A DNA stretch of 57,407 bases from an uncultured Clostridia bacterium (GCA_947629765.1 CANREW010000004.1:1-57407), one strand, 5' to 3'; positions 8,426-17,061 are shown, counted from the first letter of the stretch. Numbers and translations: made by a program. Notes: a model not told the origin generated them from the sequence alone.

Positions 8426-9583
8426 CTAATAATCTTCCACTTGTAATATAGGAATTTCAAATTGTTTTCCATTACTTGAAATTACATTATTTGCATAGTG
8501 ATTTTCAAAAAATTTATTAGATCCGAGTAAGAAGTACCTATGTTTTGATGCATTGCTTAATACGCCGCCCCCAATTATTATTGGATCATCCCAAGTTACA
8601 TCTATTGCATACCATTTATTATTTAGCAATACGTAATTCCACATATGGTTTTCGTTATCTCCATTTGAGTTAGTTGCTGTCCCTGTAACTAATACATTAT
8701 TTATTCCGAGCTCGTCTAATATATATTTATATGCCCTCGCATATCCTTCGCACACTGCTTTTTGTCTTACAAGTGCTCCATAAACACTTGATATATATGT
8801 GTCACTATCATCATATTCTAAATTTTGTATAATCCAGTCATGAACTTCCCTTACTTTATAATAATCATTTTGATATGCTCGATTTATAAAGGTATTCTTT
8901 ACGGTATCTATTTGCTTTATTGCAGTATTAACTTGCTCTGCATTAGAAAATCCATCTCTATATAATGATATATCATCTTTTGTATTTAGATATATATTAT
9001 ATTTTGTACTGAATAGACTAGTTTTTGTTTCTACATATAACCAAAGTTTCGTAAAATCTACATAAAATAGATTTGGTATATCTAAATTTAATGCATCTAA
9101 TGCATCATTATAATATGGTTTTAATGAATTTTCTGAATTGTTATTTTTTAAAATATTACTAAAATCATAATCTATATTTATCTTGCATGTTCCATCTTTA
9201 AGCTGATCTAAATTTTTTTCTATTGCATCATATATTGCCTTAGAATATTCATCTAATTGATTATAATAATATCTATTGTTATATTTATAATAGCTTTGCG
9301 TTGTTGCAGACGGGCTTTGTGTATACATACTATTTGTTTCACCAGAAGGTATCACAATTTGTGTTTGATTTTGGTTTTCGTTTTTTGTAGTATTTGTATT
9401 ATTTGTACTGTCTGTATGCACTACTTGCTGAACATCATTTTTATCTTCGATTTTGTTTGTTTCTGGTCTAAGTGCATAACTTTGGCCGTCATTAGATACT
9501 ACTTTAAAATAATACAATCCTCCAAGTGCTATAATTACTATAACAATAAGTACTATTAGCAAATTTGTAAACTTTTCTATAAT
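8426..9583 (-). CDS. Membrane-anchored transglutaminase-like protein, possible ATT start
   Basis: A hydrophobic N-terminal anchor is followed by a Thr/Asn/Gln-rich linker and a transglutaminase-like (papain-fold) domain. The catalytic triad is visible: Cys in AVCEGYARAYKYIL, His in NENHMWNYV, Asp in AIDVTWDDP. Such secreted proteins are cysteine proteases or cross-linking enzymes; the substrate is unknown. Start choice is odd. TTG 9562 lies within the membrane segment and is far from a ribosome-binding site, while AAGGAGG sits just upstream of ATT 9583, which is in frame and would add MIEKFTN. The ATG overlapping the Shine-Dalgarno is out of frame and stops after three codons. The upstream start is inferred. 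Confidence 0.75.
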   Translation of the reverse strand: MIEKFTNLLIVLIVIVIIALGGLYYFKVVSNDGQSYALRPETNKIEDKNDVQQVVHTDSTNNTNTTKNENQNQTQIVIPSGETNSMYTQSPSATTQSYYKYNNRYYYNQLDEYSKAIYDAIEKNLDQLKDGTCKINIDYDFSNILKNNNSENSLKPYYNDALDALNLDIPNLFYVDFTKLWLYVETKTSLFSTKYNIYLNTKDDISLYRDGFSNAEQVNTAIKQIDTVKNTFINRAYQNDYYKVREVHDWIIQNLEYDDSDTYISSVYGALVRQKAVCEGYARAYKYILDELGINNVLVTGTATNSNGDNENHMWNYVLLNNKWYAIDVTWDDPIIIGGGVLSNASKHRYFLLGSNKFFENHYANNVISSNGKQFEIPILQVEDY

Positions 9584-9596
9584 AGCATCCTCCTTT

Positions 9597-10817
9597 TCAT
9601 TCTTTTCTTTTAATTTTTATTATTTTTTCAGTATTTAATTCTGCTCCTTTTTTTATTAAGTCATATCCATACTTTTCTTTTAATTTATCTAATGTCACAT
9701 CTATTTTATCTTGCTTTTCATTTTCTAGATTTGAGAAAAGCGATAATTGCTGTTCTTTTTTATCTACTAAATTATCTGTCCTAACTCCAACTAATCTTAT
9801 TGCCATTCCATCTTTAAACATTTCGTTTAATAGTTCTTTTACTGTACCGATATATTACTTTAGTGTTAGATACTGCTGTATTTAGTTTCTTTTGATGTGA
9901 TATATCTACAAAATCTTTTGTTCTTAATTGTACATTTACTACATTTGCGAGTAAATCATTTTTTCTAAGTCTATAACATACTTGTTCCGTTATAGATAAT
10001 GCAACATCTTCTATTTCTTCTTTTGTTCGTAAATCTCTTGGAAGTGTTACAGAATTCCCAATGCTTTTAGGTCTTTCTGGCTTAAATATTACCTCGGAAT
10101 TATCTATTCCGATTTGCATATTCCCATATCAAGTTTCCATATTTTTTAAATTTTCTAATTAACTCGCTTTTATCATATTTTGCTAAATCTCCAATTGTAT
10201 TTATGTTCATACTATTTAATTTAGGTACAGTTTTTCTTCCTAGCATAAATAGCTCTGAAACAGGTAAAGGCCACATTTTTTCTTCTATCTCGCCTTCAAA
10301 TAGAGTATGAACTTTGTCTGGTTTTTCAAAATCTGATGCCATTTTTGCAAGTAGCTTATTATGTGCAACGCCTATATTTACAGTAAAACCTAACTCTTTT
10401 TTTACTCTTTTACTTATTTCATATGCCTTATTTATTAGTATATCATTTTTTAAAAATCCCGTCAAATCCAAAAAACACTCATCTATGCTAAATCTTTCAA
10501 TTTTATATGTATATTCTGATAAAATATCATATAATTTATTAGAATACTTTCTATAAACTGAATAATTACATCCTGGATATACTTTTAAGTTTGGACATTT
10601 CCTTTTTGCCTGAAAAATCGTTTCCCCTGTTTTTACGCCACATTTTTTAGCAAGCATACTTTTTGCAAGAACTATTCCTGATCTTCTTGTTTCATCTCCG
10701 CCGAATTATTGATGGAATTGTTCTTATATCAAGTGTTTTTCCAGATTTTAACATTTCGATTGCTGTCCAACTTAAAAATGCATTATTAACATCTATATGT
10801 AGTATCTGTCTTTCCAT
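9597..10817 (-). CDS. dinB: Y-family DNA polymerase (DinB/Pol IV-like), three CGG +1 recoding sites
   Basis: Read conventionally this gene is in four pieces; recoded at three CGG codons it is one 405-residue Y-family polymerase of normal length, for error-prone translesion synthesis. It starts at ATG 10817 with LHIDVNNAFLSW (catalytic Asp). ATT CGG C (10701-10703) becomes I-I-G-G-D-E-T-R-R-S-G. The SIDECFLDLTG block with the second acidic pair follows, then the helix-hairpin-helix and YAN-G-IDNSEV after AAT CGG A (10109-10111). The little-finger domain continues through TAT CGG T (9847-9849) giving VIY-G-TVKELLNEMF. All three shifts are +1 and no other indel is needed, which is hard to reconcile with random decay. 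Confidence 0.88.
9847..9849 (-). other. CGG +1 recoding site 3 in dinB
   Basis: TAT CGG T: skipping the C gives GGT in V-I-Y-G-T-V-K-E-L-L and leads into the C-terminal fragment. Confidence 0.88.
10109..10111 (-). other. CGG +1 recoding site 2 in dinB
   Basis: AAT CGG A: skipping the C gives GGA in Y-A-N-G-I-D; the zero frame stops two codons later. Confidence 0.9.
10701..10703 (-). other. CGG +1 recoding site 1 in dinB
   Basis: ATT CGG C: skipping the C gives GGC in the family motif I-I-G-G-D-E. A second CGG follows directly but is out of frame after the shift. Confidence 0.9.
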
Positions 10818-10951
10818 TTTTATACCACCAATATCATTATAAAACTTATGTTTGCTAATGTCAAGGTGGTTATAATATTTTTGTTGTAACTTTTACTTTT
10901 TTGTGGTATTATATTATATATTAATAAATAAATTTTAAGGAGGAAAATATT

Positions 10952-11521
10952 ATGAGTATTTTATGGATAATTTTAGCGATCGTAGTTTTAATCGTTTTAT
11001 GGGCAATTTTTGCTTATAACAGTTTAGTAAGAAAAAAATTAAAGGTTGATAATGCTTGGGGACAAATTGATGTCCAATTACAAAGAAGATTTGATTTAAT
11101 TCCTAACTTAGTAAATGTAGTTAAAGGTTATATGGATTATGAAAAAGACGTTTTAGCAAAAGTAACAGAACTTCGTACTGCTTGGGCAAATGCTAGCTCT
11201 GTTGACGAAAAAGTAAACCTAGATAACCAATTAACTGGTGCTTTAAAAACAATTATGGCAGTTTCTGAGAATTATCCTGATTTAAAAGCAAATCAAAGTT
11301 TCTCTGAATTACAAGAAGAATTGAGAAATACTGAAAATAAAATTTCTTATTCAAGACAATTTTATAATGACAGTGTTACAATGTATAATACTGCTTTATT
11401 AGTATTTCCAACAAGTATCATAGCTTCAATTTTCCACTTCACAAGTAAGACTTTATTTGTTGTAAGTGATGAAGAAGCTAGAAATAATGTAAAAGTAGAT
11501 TTTGGAAACGGAAATAATTAA
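10952..11521 (+). CDS. lemA: LemA family protein
   Basis: The 189-residue protein has a single N-terminal membrane helix (about 3-24) followed by the LemA domain: NSLVRKKLKVDNAWGQIDVQLQ, RRFDLIPNLVNVVKGYM and TENKISYSRQFYNDSV. LemA proteins are membrane-tethered helical bundles often encoded beside HtpX or TPM-domain proteases; the molecular role is unsettled. RBS AAGGAGG lies 8 bases upstream. htpX follows 24 bases downstream with its own GGAGG, so the pair forms a conserved two-gene operon probably linked to membrane protein quality control. Confidence 0.93.
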   Translation: MSILWIILAIVVLIVLWAIFAYNSLVRKKLKVDNAWGQIDVQLQRRFDLIPNLVNVVKGYMDYEKDVLAKVTELRTAWANASSVDEKVNLDNQLTGALKTIMAVSENYPDLKANQSFSELQEELRNTENKISYSRQFYNDSVTMYNTALLVFPTSIIASIFHFTSKTLFVVSDEEARNNVKVDFGNGNN

Positions 11522-11545
11522 GTTAAATAACTAACGGAGGTTTTT

Positions 11546-12436
11546 ATGTACGAGGATATACGTTCTAATAAAATAAAAAGTGGGGTTATTATTTCAATAT
11601 TTATAATTGTCATTACGCTTATTTTATATTATATATGTATGGCCTTTGATTTTGGACCAATGTCTATTGTTATTGCTCTTGCATTTTCAATTATAGCATC
11701 TTGGGCAACATACTATAATAGTGATAAAATTATACTTTCGATGTCTAATGCAAGACCTGCAACTCACGAAGAAAATCAAAAGCTTGTAAATATTTTGGAT
11801 GCTCTTGTTATAAGTGCTGGATTAAACGCAACTCCTATGCTATATGTCGTAGAAGATGCTCAGCCTAATGCTTTTGCAACAGGACGTAATCCAGAACATT
11901 CTGTTATTTGTGTCACAACTGGTCTTTTAGAAAAACTTGATTATTATGAGCTTGAAGGAGTTATAGGACACGAACTTGCACATATTGCAAATTATGATAT
12001 AAGACTTTCAGCAGTCGTTACAGTAATGGTAAGTTTTGTTGTAATGCTTTCAGATATTTTCACAAGAGGATTTTTCTATGGAAGAAGAAGTTCAAGTAGC
12101 AAAGATAATGGCGGAAATGGAATTCTTATGCTTATAGGTCTCGTATTTTTAATACTTGCTCCTATATTTGGTAAACTTGCTCAACTTGCACTTTCAAGGC
12201 GTAGAGAATTTTTAGCAGATGCAACTTCTGCAAAATATACAAGAAATCCAGACGGATTAATTTCTGCTCTTCAAAAAATCTCTGCTGACCCTAATGAGCT
12301 TCATTCAGCAAATAAATCTACTGCTCATATGTATATATCAAGTCCTTTTAGGGATGAAAAGATTACTAAATCTAGCATTTGGTCTACTCATCCAAGTCTA
12401 GATGAAAGAGTTCAAGCTCTAAGAAATTTGAAATAA
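11546..12436 (+). CDS. htpX: HtpX-type membrane zinc metalloprotease (M48)
   Basis: The 296-residue protein has four hydrophobic segments (about 14-33, 36-56, 155-172, 190-212). The zinc site is complete: GHELAHIANYD supplies HExxH and the third ligand lies in REFLADATSAKY. HtpX degrades misfolded membrane proteins with its active site facing the cytosol. It is co-transcribed with lemA and followed by a good intrinsic terminator. CGG appears only across codon boundaries (for example GGC GGA), and the frame is intact. Confidence 0.93.
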   Translation: MYEDIRSNKIKSGVIISIFIIVITLILYYICMAFDFGPMSIVIALAFSIIASWATYYNSDKIILSMSNARPATHEENQKLVNILDALVISAGLNATPMLYVVEDAQPNAFATGRNPEHSVICVTTGLLEKLDYYELEGVIGHELAHIANYDIRLSAVVTVMVSFVVMLSDIFTRGFFYGRRSSSSKDNGGNGILMLIGLVFLILAPIFGKLAQLALSRRREFLADATSAKYTRNPDGLISALQKISADPNELHSANKSTAHMYISSPFRDEKITKSSIWSTHPSLDERVQALRNLK

Positions 12437-12472
12437 AAATTTTGAAAAAAATTAAATATAAAATTTTTTATG

Positions 12473-12507
12473 AAGATTAACAATTTTTTTATTGTTAGTC
12501 TTTTTTA
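12473..12507 (+). terminator. Intrinsic terminator of lemA-htpX
   Basis: AAGATTAACAA pairs with TTGTTAGTCTT (one G-T pair) and is followed by a run of T residues. Confidence 0.8.
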
Positions 12508-12528
12508 TTAAAATCATTGTGAATACTA

Positions 12529-13345
12529 CTATATAGATATTTCATAATTCTCATATAGTAATAACTTTATCTCATAAATTTTACGTATTCCTTCTATTGA
12601 TGTTATTCTGTATAGTCTATCTTTTTTAGTATAAGTTATAGAAATGACTGGTATTTCTTTTATAAAAAAGTATTCGCTATCTTTTTTCATAAGTTCTTCT
12701 AATGTCATTGTTTTTTTATAGCAATTAACCATAAACTCTGGATTATAAAAATATTCATATATAATAGTATCATCTCCTACTTTCTTATCTTTATAATCCA
12801 ATCCGGTATTTTTAATATTTTCAGCATTATAGTCAAATACATAATATCCATCTTGCTCATAAATTCTGTGCAAATATTCTTCATTACCTATGTATTTTGT
12901 ATCCATTTGGAATTCAAAATTGTTAATGATTTCCTCTCCAAATAATTCTCTAAGTTTTGCATTGAAAATAGCTTCTTTTATAGCAATATGTGTTTCATTA
13001 CTTGAAAATCCTTGTAAGTCTTGTGCAACAATATTACTAATTAATATATTTTCATCTGGATCATCAACTGAGTTTATAAATCTAATTAAGTCGCTATTAA
13101 ATCTTTCAACATTTGATTCTGTATCTAATGCTGGTGATTGATAAATTATGTCTTTTTCAGAATTTATTACTGATAAATTATTGCCATTTAAACCTACCAT
13201 AATTTGAATCTCTCCGGATATTACTTTCTTCATTTGTTGAGTCTAAACTTGATGCACCATTATCTTTTATAATCATAAATCTAATAATTACAGCTACTAT
13301 AATCATACATAATATGCCTACTATTGATTTGAAATTTTTGCTCAT
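12529..13345 (-). CDS. Unknown membrane-anchored protein, one CGG +1 recoding site
   Basis: I do not recognise the family. A conventional reading starts inside the gene at 13233 without a ribosome-binding site. The real start is most likely ATG 13345, five bases after AGGAGGTG, giving an N-terminal membrane helix (SIVGILCMIIVAVIIRFMII). That frame reaches AAT ATC CGG AGA at 13214-13216; skipping the C gives N-I-G-E-I-Q-I-M-V-G-L-N-G and continues to the end. The recoded product is 271 residues: anchor, short linker, then a probably extracytoplasmic domain rich in acidic and aromatic residues. The recoding both restores the anchor and supplies the missing ribosome-binding site. Confidence 0.75.
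13214..13216 (-). other. CGG +1 recoding site in the unknown membrane protein
   Basis: ATC CGG A: skipping the C gives GGA and joins the N-terminal anchor frame to the main domain frame. Confidence 0.8.
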
Positions 13346-13438
13346 TTTTCACCTCCTTTTTTATAGTAGTTGCCCGCAAGTATTATACAACATTTATTTA
13401 CATAAATCAACATATTTTACAATATTTGTAAATTTTTG

Positions 13439-13465
13439 TTGACAATATGAAATTTATATTATACT
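13439..13465 (+). promoter_or_regulatory. Promoter of the small hydrophobic peptide gene
   Basis: TTGACA (13439-13444) and TATACT (13460-13465) with a 15-base spacer, about 40 bases before the peptide ATG. The spacer is slightly short. Confidence 0.5.
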
Positions 13466-13500
13466 ATTTATTTGCCTTTCTTCCAAAGGTAGAAAGGAGG

Positions 13501-13518
13501 TTCTTATATGAAAGATTT
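13501..13518 (+). repeat. Direct repeat 1 (toxin start region)
   Basis: TTCTTATATGAAAGATTT overlaps the start codon of the small peptide. It is nearly repeated at 13618-13634, inside the convergent antisense RNA gene. Confidence 0.75.
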
Positions 13519-13576
13519 GCTAAAATTGCTAAAACTTATATTGATTTACTTGATTGTAAAACTTTTAAGCGAATAG
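13508..13576 (+). CDS. 22-residue hydrophobic peptide, candidate type I toxin
   Basis: ATG 13508 follows AGAAAGGAGG at good spacing. The peptide begins MKDLLKLLKLIL, continues as an unbroken hydrophobic helix with two further Lys, and ends LLSE. A single short amphipathic membrane helix like this is typical of type I toxins (Fst, TxpA, BsrG classes). The gene has its own promoter and shares a palindromic terminator with a convergent promoter, and its start region is repeated within the opposing RNA. That is the layout of the par/fst loci of Gram-positive bacteria. I do not claim sequence homology to Fst; the call rests on architecture. Confidence 0.6.
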   Translation: MKDLLKLLKLILIYLIVKLLSE

Positions 13577-13583
13577 CAAATGA

Positions 13584-13615
13584 AAAGACTAGGAATTGCG
13601 CTCCTAGTCTTTTAA
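13584..13615. terminator. Bidirectional terminator shared by toxin mRNA and antisense RNA
   Basis: AAAGACTAGGA and TCCTAGTCTTT form an 11-bp stem with an ATTGCGC loop. T-rich tracts leave the stem on both strands. Confidence 0.8.
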
Positions 13616-13617
13616 GT

Positions 13618-13634
13618 TTCTTATCGAAAGATTT
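13618..13634 (+). repeat. Direct repeat 2 (antisense RNA gene)
   Basis: TTCTTATCGAAAGATTT, a near copy of 13501-13518. Because the RNA here is made from the minus strand, the repeat makes it complementary to the toxin start. Confidence 0.75.
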
Positions 13635-13655
13635 ACTTTTCAATTGCTTAATGTT

Positions 13656-13684
13656 ATTATAACATCTATTTTATTATATGTCAA
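13656..13684 (-). promoter_or_regulatory. Consensus promoter of the antisense RNA
   Basis: On the minus strand TTGACA, exactly 17 bases, then TATAAT: a perfect sigma A promoter that points away from tatD towards the small peptide gene. Confidence 0.8.
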
Positions 13685-13706
13685 ATTTTTCAAAAAATTC
13701 ATTTTT

Positions 13707-14487
13707 CTAAATTCCATATATTCTTCTTGCATTTTCATAAGTTATCTTTGCAATTTCTTCTAAACTTTTTTGTTTCACATCTGCTATTTTTTGTGCAGTG
13801 TATTTTATATTTCTTGAATCATTTCTTTGACCTCTATGTGGCTCTGGGCTCAAATATGGACAATCTGTTTCAATTAATATCCTATCATCTGGCACCATTT
13901 TGATTATTTCGTCTGCATTTTTCGAACTCTTAAAAGTTATAGCTCCTGCAAATGAAATATAAAGTTCCTCCTCTAGACCTGTTTTTACTAAATCCTTGTT
14001 TAATTGACAACAATGTAATATTCCATTTTTATTTGGCTTTACATCATTTCTTAGAATATCTATTGTATCCATAATAGCATCTCTTGAATGTATAACAATT
14101 GGTAACTCTAATTTATTTGCAAGTTTTATTTGTTCAATAAAGCTATATCTTTGTAATTCTTTTCTATCTTTTTCCCAATGATAATCTAGTCCTATCTCCC
14201 CTATTGCAACTACCTTTTTGCTTGCCTTTACTAAATCTTCTATTTGTAAAATACTTTTGTCTATATCTTCTTTTGTGTTTTCTATTTCATTTGGATGAAT
14301 TCCGAACTGCTGCATATATAAAATCATATTTTTTTGCAAGCTCGATTGCTTTTTTAGAATTTTCTATATTATCTCCTACAACTACCGTATTTTCTATTCC
14401 AGCTTCATATATTGCTTTTATTATTTCTTCTCTATCTGAATCGAATTTTTCATCATTATAATGTGAATGTGTGTCAAATAATTTCAT
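13707..14487 (-). CDS. tatD: TatD family metal-dependent hydrolase, one CGG +1 recoding site
   Basis: TatD-type DNases are cytosolic TIM-barrel metalloenzymes. The gene starts at ATG 14487 (MKLFDTHSHYNDEKF, with the HxH metal ligands) 16 bases after acpS. The zero frame reads TAT GCA GCA GTT CGG AAT and stops soon after; skipping the C at 14302-14304 gives A-A-V-G-I-H-P-N-E, the family's G-x-H-P motif, and continues through IGEIGLDYHW, LPIVIHSRDA, GILHCCQ and LIETDCPYLSP with all metal ligands. The recoded product is about 259 residues, normal for TatD. The site falls on an invariant glycine. Confidence 0.92.
14302..14304 (-). other. CGG +1 recoding site in tatD
   Basis: GTT CGG A: skipping the C gives GGA in the conserved V-G-I-H-P motif. 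Confidence 0.92.
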
Positions 14488-14503
14488 TTTAATATAACCC
14501 CTT

Positions 14504-14881
14504 CTAGTCATTCCATACTGCAACAACGTTCGCAGTTGCAAAATCTCTACAATGTGAGATACTAATTTCTATACTATCTAAGCCATTTATTTCTTTATTT
14601 ATAAAATGTATTTTAGGCTTTCCATTCTCGTCATTTACTATTTCTGCATCTTTCCACGATATATCAAACTTATTATTAAGTTTATCTGATATTGCTTTAA
14701 AAATTGCCTCTTTTGCTGCAAATCTTGCTGCATAATGTTGATATTTAACCATATTTTTGCTTTCACAATATTTTATTTCATTTTCTGTATATATTTTGTT
14801 TATAAAGTTTGAATTATCTTCATCAATTAATTTCTGTATTCTATCTATTTCTATAATATCTGTGCCACAAGTTATTCTCAT
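14504..14881 (-). CDS. acpS: Holo-[acyl-carrier-protein] synthase
   Basis: The 125-residue AcpS transfers phosphopantetheine from CoA to acyl carrier protein. GTDIIEIDRI near the N-terminus holds the magnesium-binding Asp, and RFAAKEAIFKA holds the second acidic ligand. The C-terminal EISISHCRDFATANVVA strand is typical. It is the middle gene of a minus-strand run with the WG-repeat protein upstream (14-base gap) and tatD downstream. The frame is intact and contains no CGG. Confidence 0.95.
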   Translation of the reverse strand: MRITCGTDIIEIDRIQKLIDEDNSNFINKIYTENEIKYCESKNMVKYQHYAARFAAKEAIFKAISDKLNNKFDISWKDAEIVNDENGKPKIHFINKEINGLDSIEISISHCRDFATANVVAVWND

Positions 14882-14895
14882 ATACTTCTATCACC

Positions 14896-16431
14896 TTATA
14901 CATCCAAGTAATAATTTGCATTTTGATCTTCACATAAATGCCAAGCACCTATGAAGTTTATTTTTGTATTATTATCTAAATTATATTCTGGCTCTACTAC
15001 AACTTTTCCATTAAAGTCTATTGAGCCCCAAAGCCCGTCTTTTTTTATTCCTGCATATCCAGCTTCATTTTGCTCTGTTGCATCATCATAAATATAGTCT
15101 ACAACTACATTTCCATCTTTATCTACAAAGCCATATTTTCCATCTTGTTTACTTAAGAATAATTTATTTCCTGTTAAAATATCTGATGCTTGTTTTTCTT
15201 CAAACTTAAAGTTGTAATATTTATAATCTCCGTCTGTATAAATTCTAATATAACCTTTTTCAGCATTTATTTCTGATACAATTCCTGAAAGTTTTTCTTC
15301 AAAATTTGTATCAAGCACTTTTGAAATAAGTTCCTCATTTTCTATATAATCTGCAATTATTATATTTCCAGCACTTATATAGCTTATATCTTCACTTTGT
15401 ATAGGAAGTTTTTCTTCTCCCTCCAAAGAAACTATTCCATATTTATTATTATTTTTTGCGATATAATATTCACTATTCATGTATATAAGTTCATCATATT
15501 TGTAGTCTATTTGCTTTTCTCCTGAGATATTTATAAGACCAGTCTTTCCACCTTTTTTTACTATTAAATATGAATCCTTTATATCTACTATATCATCAAA
15601 GTCTCCTGAAAGTATTACATCACCTTCACTGCTTATTACTACATACTTTCCATCTTGTTTTACTGCATAGAAATTATTTGCATATATACCTTTTATTTCT
15701 TCATATTTACATTCTAATACTACTGATTTGTCAAATCCTATTATTCCATATTTGTTATTTTCATCAACTACAATGTAGCCATTTTTATAATCATCCTCTA
15801 TTTTATCTATCTTTTTATATTTTGGTTCAATTACTATATTTCCTTCATTATCACAAAGTCCATATAATCCATCTTTTTGTATTAATATGCTGTTTTCTAG
15901 ATTTTTTAATGTGTCAATGCTATCATACTCAGGTGACAATAGTTCATTTCCAGCAAAATTTATTAATCCATATTTTCCATCTTTTTCTACCTTTAGGATA
16001 TTTTTTTCATACCATAAGTTTTTATTTTCGTCATAATTTCCAAGTGCTTCTATTTTATCATATCCTGTTATAGTTTCTTTATTTTTACTATTTATTGCTT
16101 TTGTTTTATATGTTCCGTCCGAATAATTTACATCATACGTGCATATGAAAATGTCTTGAACATTATCTGGTATTACTATCATTTCGTCATAACTTGCATC
16201 TATAACTGTTTCACCTTTTGAATTTATAACTCCCCATTTTCCATTATCATAGGCTGTATAATATGTAACTGTTCCGATTTTACCAGTCGCAGTTTCTATA
16301 TTTTTACTATTTAATAAACTTTTTATTCCAATGATAAACATTATTACAACTAGTATAAATACCAATACAGCTATTACTTTTTTTATATTTAGCTTTGGTC
16401 CACTTTCATATCTTCTCGCACGTCTTGACAT
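14896..16431 (-). CDS. WG-repeat (KWG) membrane-anchored protein
   Basis: The start is ATG 16431 (MSRRARRYESG) behind GGAGGTTG; the longer in-frame extension lacks a ribosome-binding site. A positively charged N-terminus is followed by one membrane helix (about 20-40). The remaining ~470 residues are a string of WG repeats (DNGKWGVINSKGE, KDGKYGLINFAGNE, KDGLYGLCDNEGN, KDGKYGFVDKDGN, KDGLWGSIDFNGK), the pattern of WG_beta_rep proteins, probably a beta-propeller or solenoid facing outwards. Function is unknown. It heads the acpS-tatD run. Many glycine codons here are preceded by C across the codon boundary without any frame problem. Confidence 0.88.
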   Translation of the reverse strand: MSRRARRYESGPKLNIKKVIAVLVFILVVIMFIIGIKSLLNSKNIETATGKIGTVTYYTAYDNGKWGVINSKGETVIDASYDEMIVIPDNVQDIFICTYDVNYSDGTYKTKAINSKNKETITGYDKIEALGNYDENKNLWYEKNILKVEKDGKYGLINFAGNELLSPEYDSIDTLKNLENSILIQKDGLYGLCDNEGNIVIEPKYKKIDKIEDDYKNGYIVVDENNKYGIIGFDKSVVLECKYEEIKGIYANNFYAVKQDGKYVVISSEGDVILSGDFDDIVDIKDSYLIVKKGGKTGLINISGEKQIDYKYDELIYMNSEYYIAKNNNKYGIVSLEGEEKLPIQSEDISYISAGNIIIADYIENEELISKVLDTNFEEKLSGIVSEINAEKGYIRIYTDGDYKYYNFKFEEKQASDILTGNKLFLSKQDGKYGFVDKDGNVVVDYIYDDATEQNEAGYAGIKKDGLWGSIDFNGKVVVEPEYNLDNNTKINFIGAWHLCEDQNANYYLDV

Positions 16432-16571
16432 ATTACAACCTCCATTTATTTTATATTCAATTCTACATTTAAATATATCATATTTTGATTTTGTGTTCAA
16501 TGCTTTTTTGTTAAAATATAAATTTATATTTTTTATTAGTTTGGTATATTGAAGTAATTTTCAAAAAAGTA

Positions 16572-16600
16572 TTGAAATTATTTTAGTTGTATGATAATAT
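16572..16600 (+). promoter_or_regulatory. Promoter of the AbrB-like regulator
   Basis: TTGAAA (16572-16577), 17-base spacer, TAATAT (16595-16600). Just downstream, AGTTCA...TGAACC forms a short inverted repeat that could be an operator for the gene's own product. Confidence 0.5.
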
Positions 16601-16663
16601 ATCATTAGTTCAATTTACTGAACCAGTATAAAAATAGTAATAAAAAAGGAGATAAATGTAGTA

Positions 16664-16909
16664 ATGAGAAAAAGTACAGGAATAGTTAGAAAATTGGATG
16701 TGTTAGGTAGAATTGTATTACCTATGGAATTAAGAAATCAACTTAATTTAAGTGAAAAAGATCCTATAGAAATATTTGTTGATGGATCTTCTATCATACT
16801 TAAAAAATATGAACCAAATTGTGTATTATGCGGAAGTAGTAAGGATTTGTTTATGTACAATGACAAATTAATTTGCAAGAAATGTCAAGAGAAACTTACT
16901 AAAATATAA
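16664..16909 (+). CDS. AbrB/SpoVT-type transition-state regulator with zinc ribbon
   Basis: The 81-residue protein has an N-terminal swapped-hairpin DNA-binding domain (STGIVRKLDVLGRIVLPMEL, then EKDPIEIFVDGSSIILKKYE), the AbrB/SpoVT signature. The C-terminus holds two CxxC pairs (CVLCG and CKKCQ), so a small zinc ribbon is likely in place of the B. subtilis AbrB C-terminal dimerisation segment. Members are global regulators of stationary-phase and sporulation genes. It is monocistronic: its own promoter lies upstream and a terminator at 16935-16980. RBS AAAGGAG. Confidence 0.88.
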   Translation: MRKSTGIVRKLDVLGRIVLPMELRNQLNLSEKDPIEIFVDGSSIILKKYEPNCVLCGSSKDLFMYNDKLICKKCQEKLTKI

Positions 16910-16934
16910 AAGATAATATAAAGATGGAAGATGT

Positions 16935-16980
16935 AAAGTATAGAAATTCAATTAAATCACATTGGATTCTATACTTTTTT
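16935..16980 (+). terminator. Intrinsic terminator of the AbrB-like gene
   Basis: AAAGTATAGAA pairs with TTCTATACTTT, followed by TTTTTT. Confidence 0.8.
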
Positions 16981-17029
16981 GCTTTTATGAGGTAAATAAT
17001 TTTGAAAAGGTTTTCCCACATATATATGT

Positions 17030-17061
17030 ATAAAATAAAAGAGAGCTGCAAAGCAGCTCTC
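17030..17061 (-). terminator. Intrinsic terminator of the secreted-protein gene
   Basis: GAGAGCTGC and GCAGCTCTC form a 9-bp GC-rich stem with an AAA loop. On the minus strand it is followed by a T-rich tract. It lies about 100 bases after the stop of 17162..17602. Confidence 0.75.

Larger units (their letters stand above)
13584..13650 (-). ncRNA. Candidate antisense RNA antitoxin
   Basis: A consensus promoter at 13656-13684 should start a minus-strand RNA near 13650 that ends at the shared terminator, about 65 nucleotides. It contains no plausible ORF. It carries AAATCTTTCGATAAGAA, which is complementary to the ribosome-binding/start region of the small peptide mRNA (GTTCTTATATGAAAGATTT) apart from a small mismatch, so it could block translation as in Fst RNAII. 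The 5' end is inferred. Confidence 0.55.

Noticed and set aside
13447..13662. A 71-residue plus-strand ORF across the type I locus
   Set aside because: It has no ribosome-binding site at its start and runs through promoter, peptide gene and terminator. The 22-residue peptide in another frame has a strong ribosome-binding site and ends before the terminator.
15570..16073. Long plus-strand ORF opposite the WG-repeat gene
   Set aside because: It is a Leu/His/Phe-rich shadow of the repeat-rich minus-strand gene, without ribosome-binding site or domain. Similar antisense ORFs over addB, fhs, spoIIE and the recombinase were left out for the same reason.
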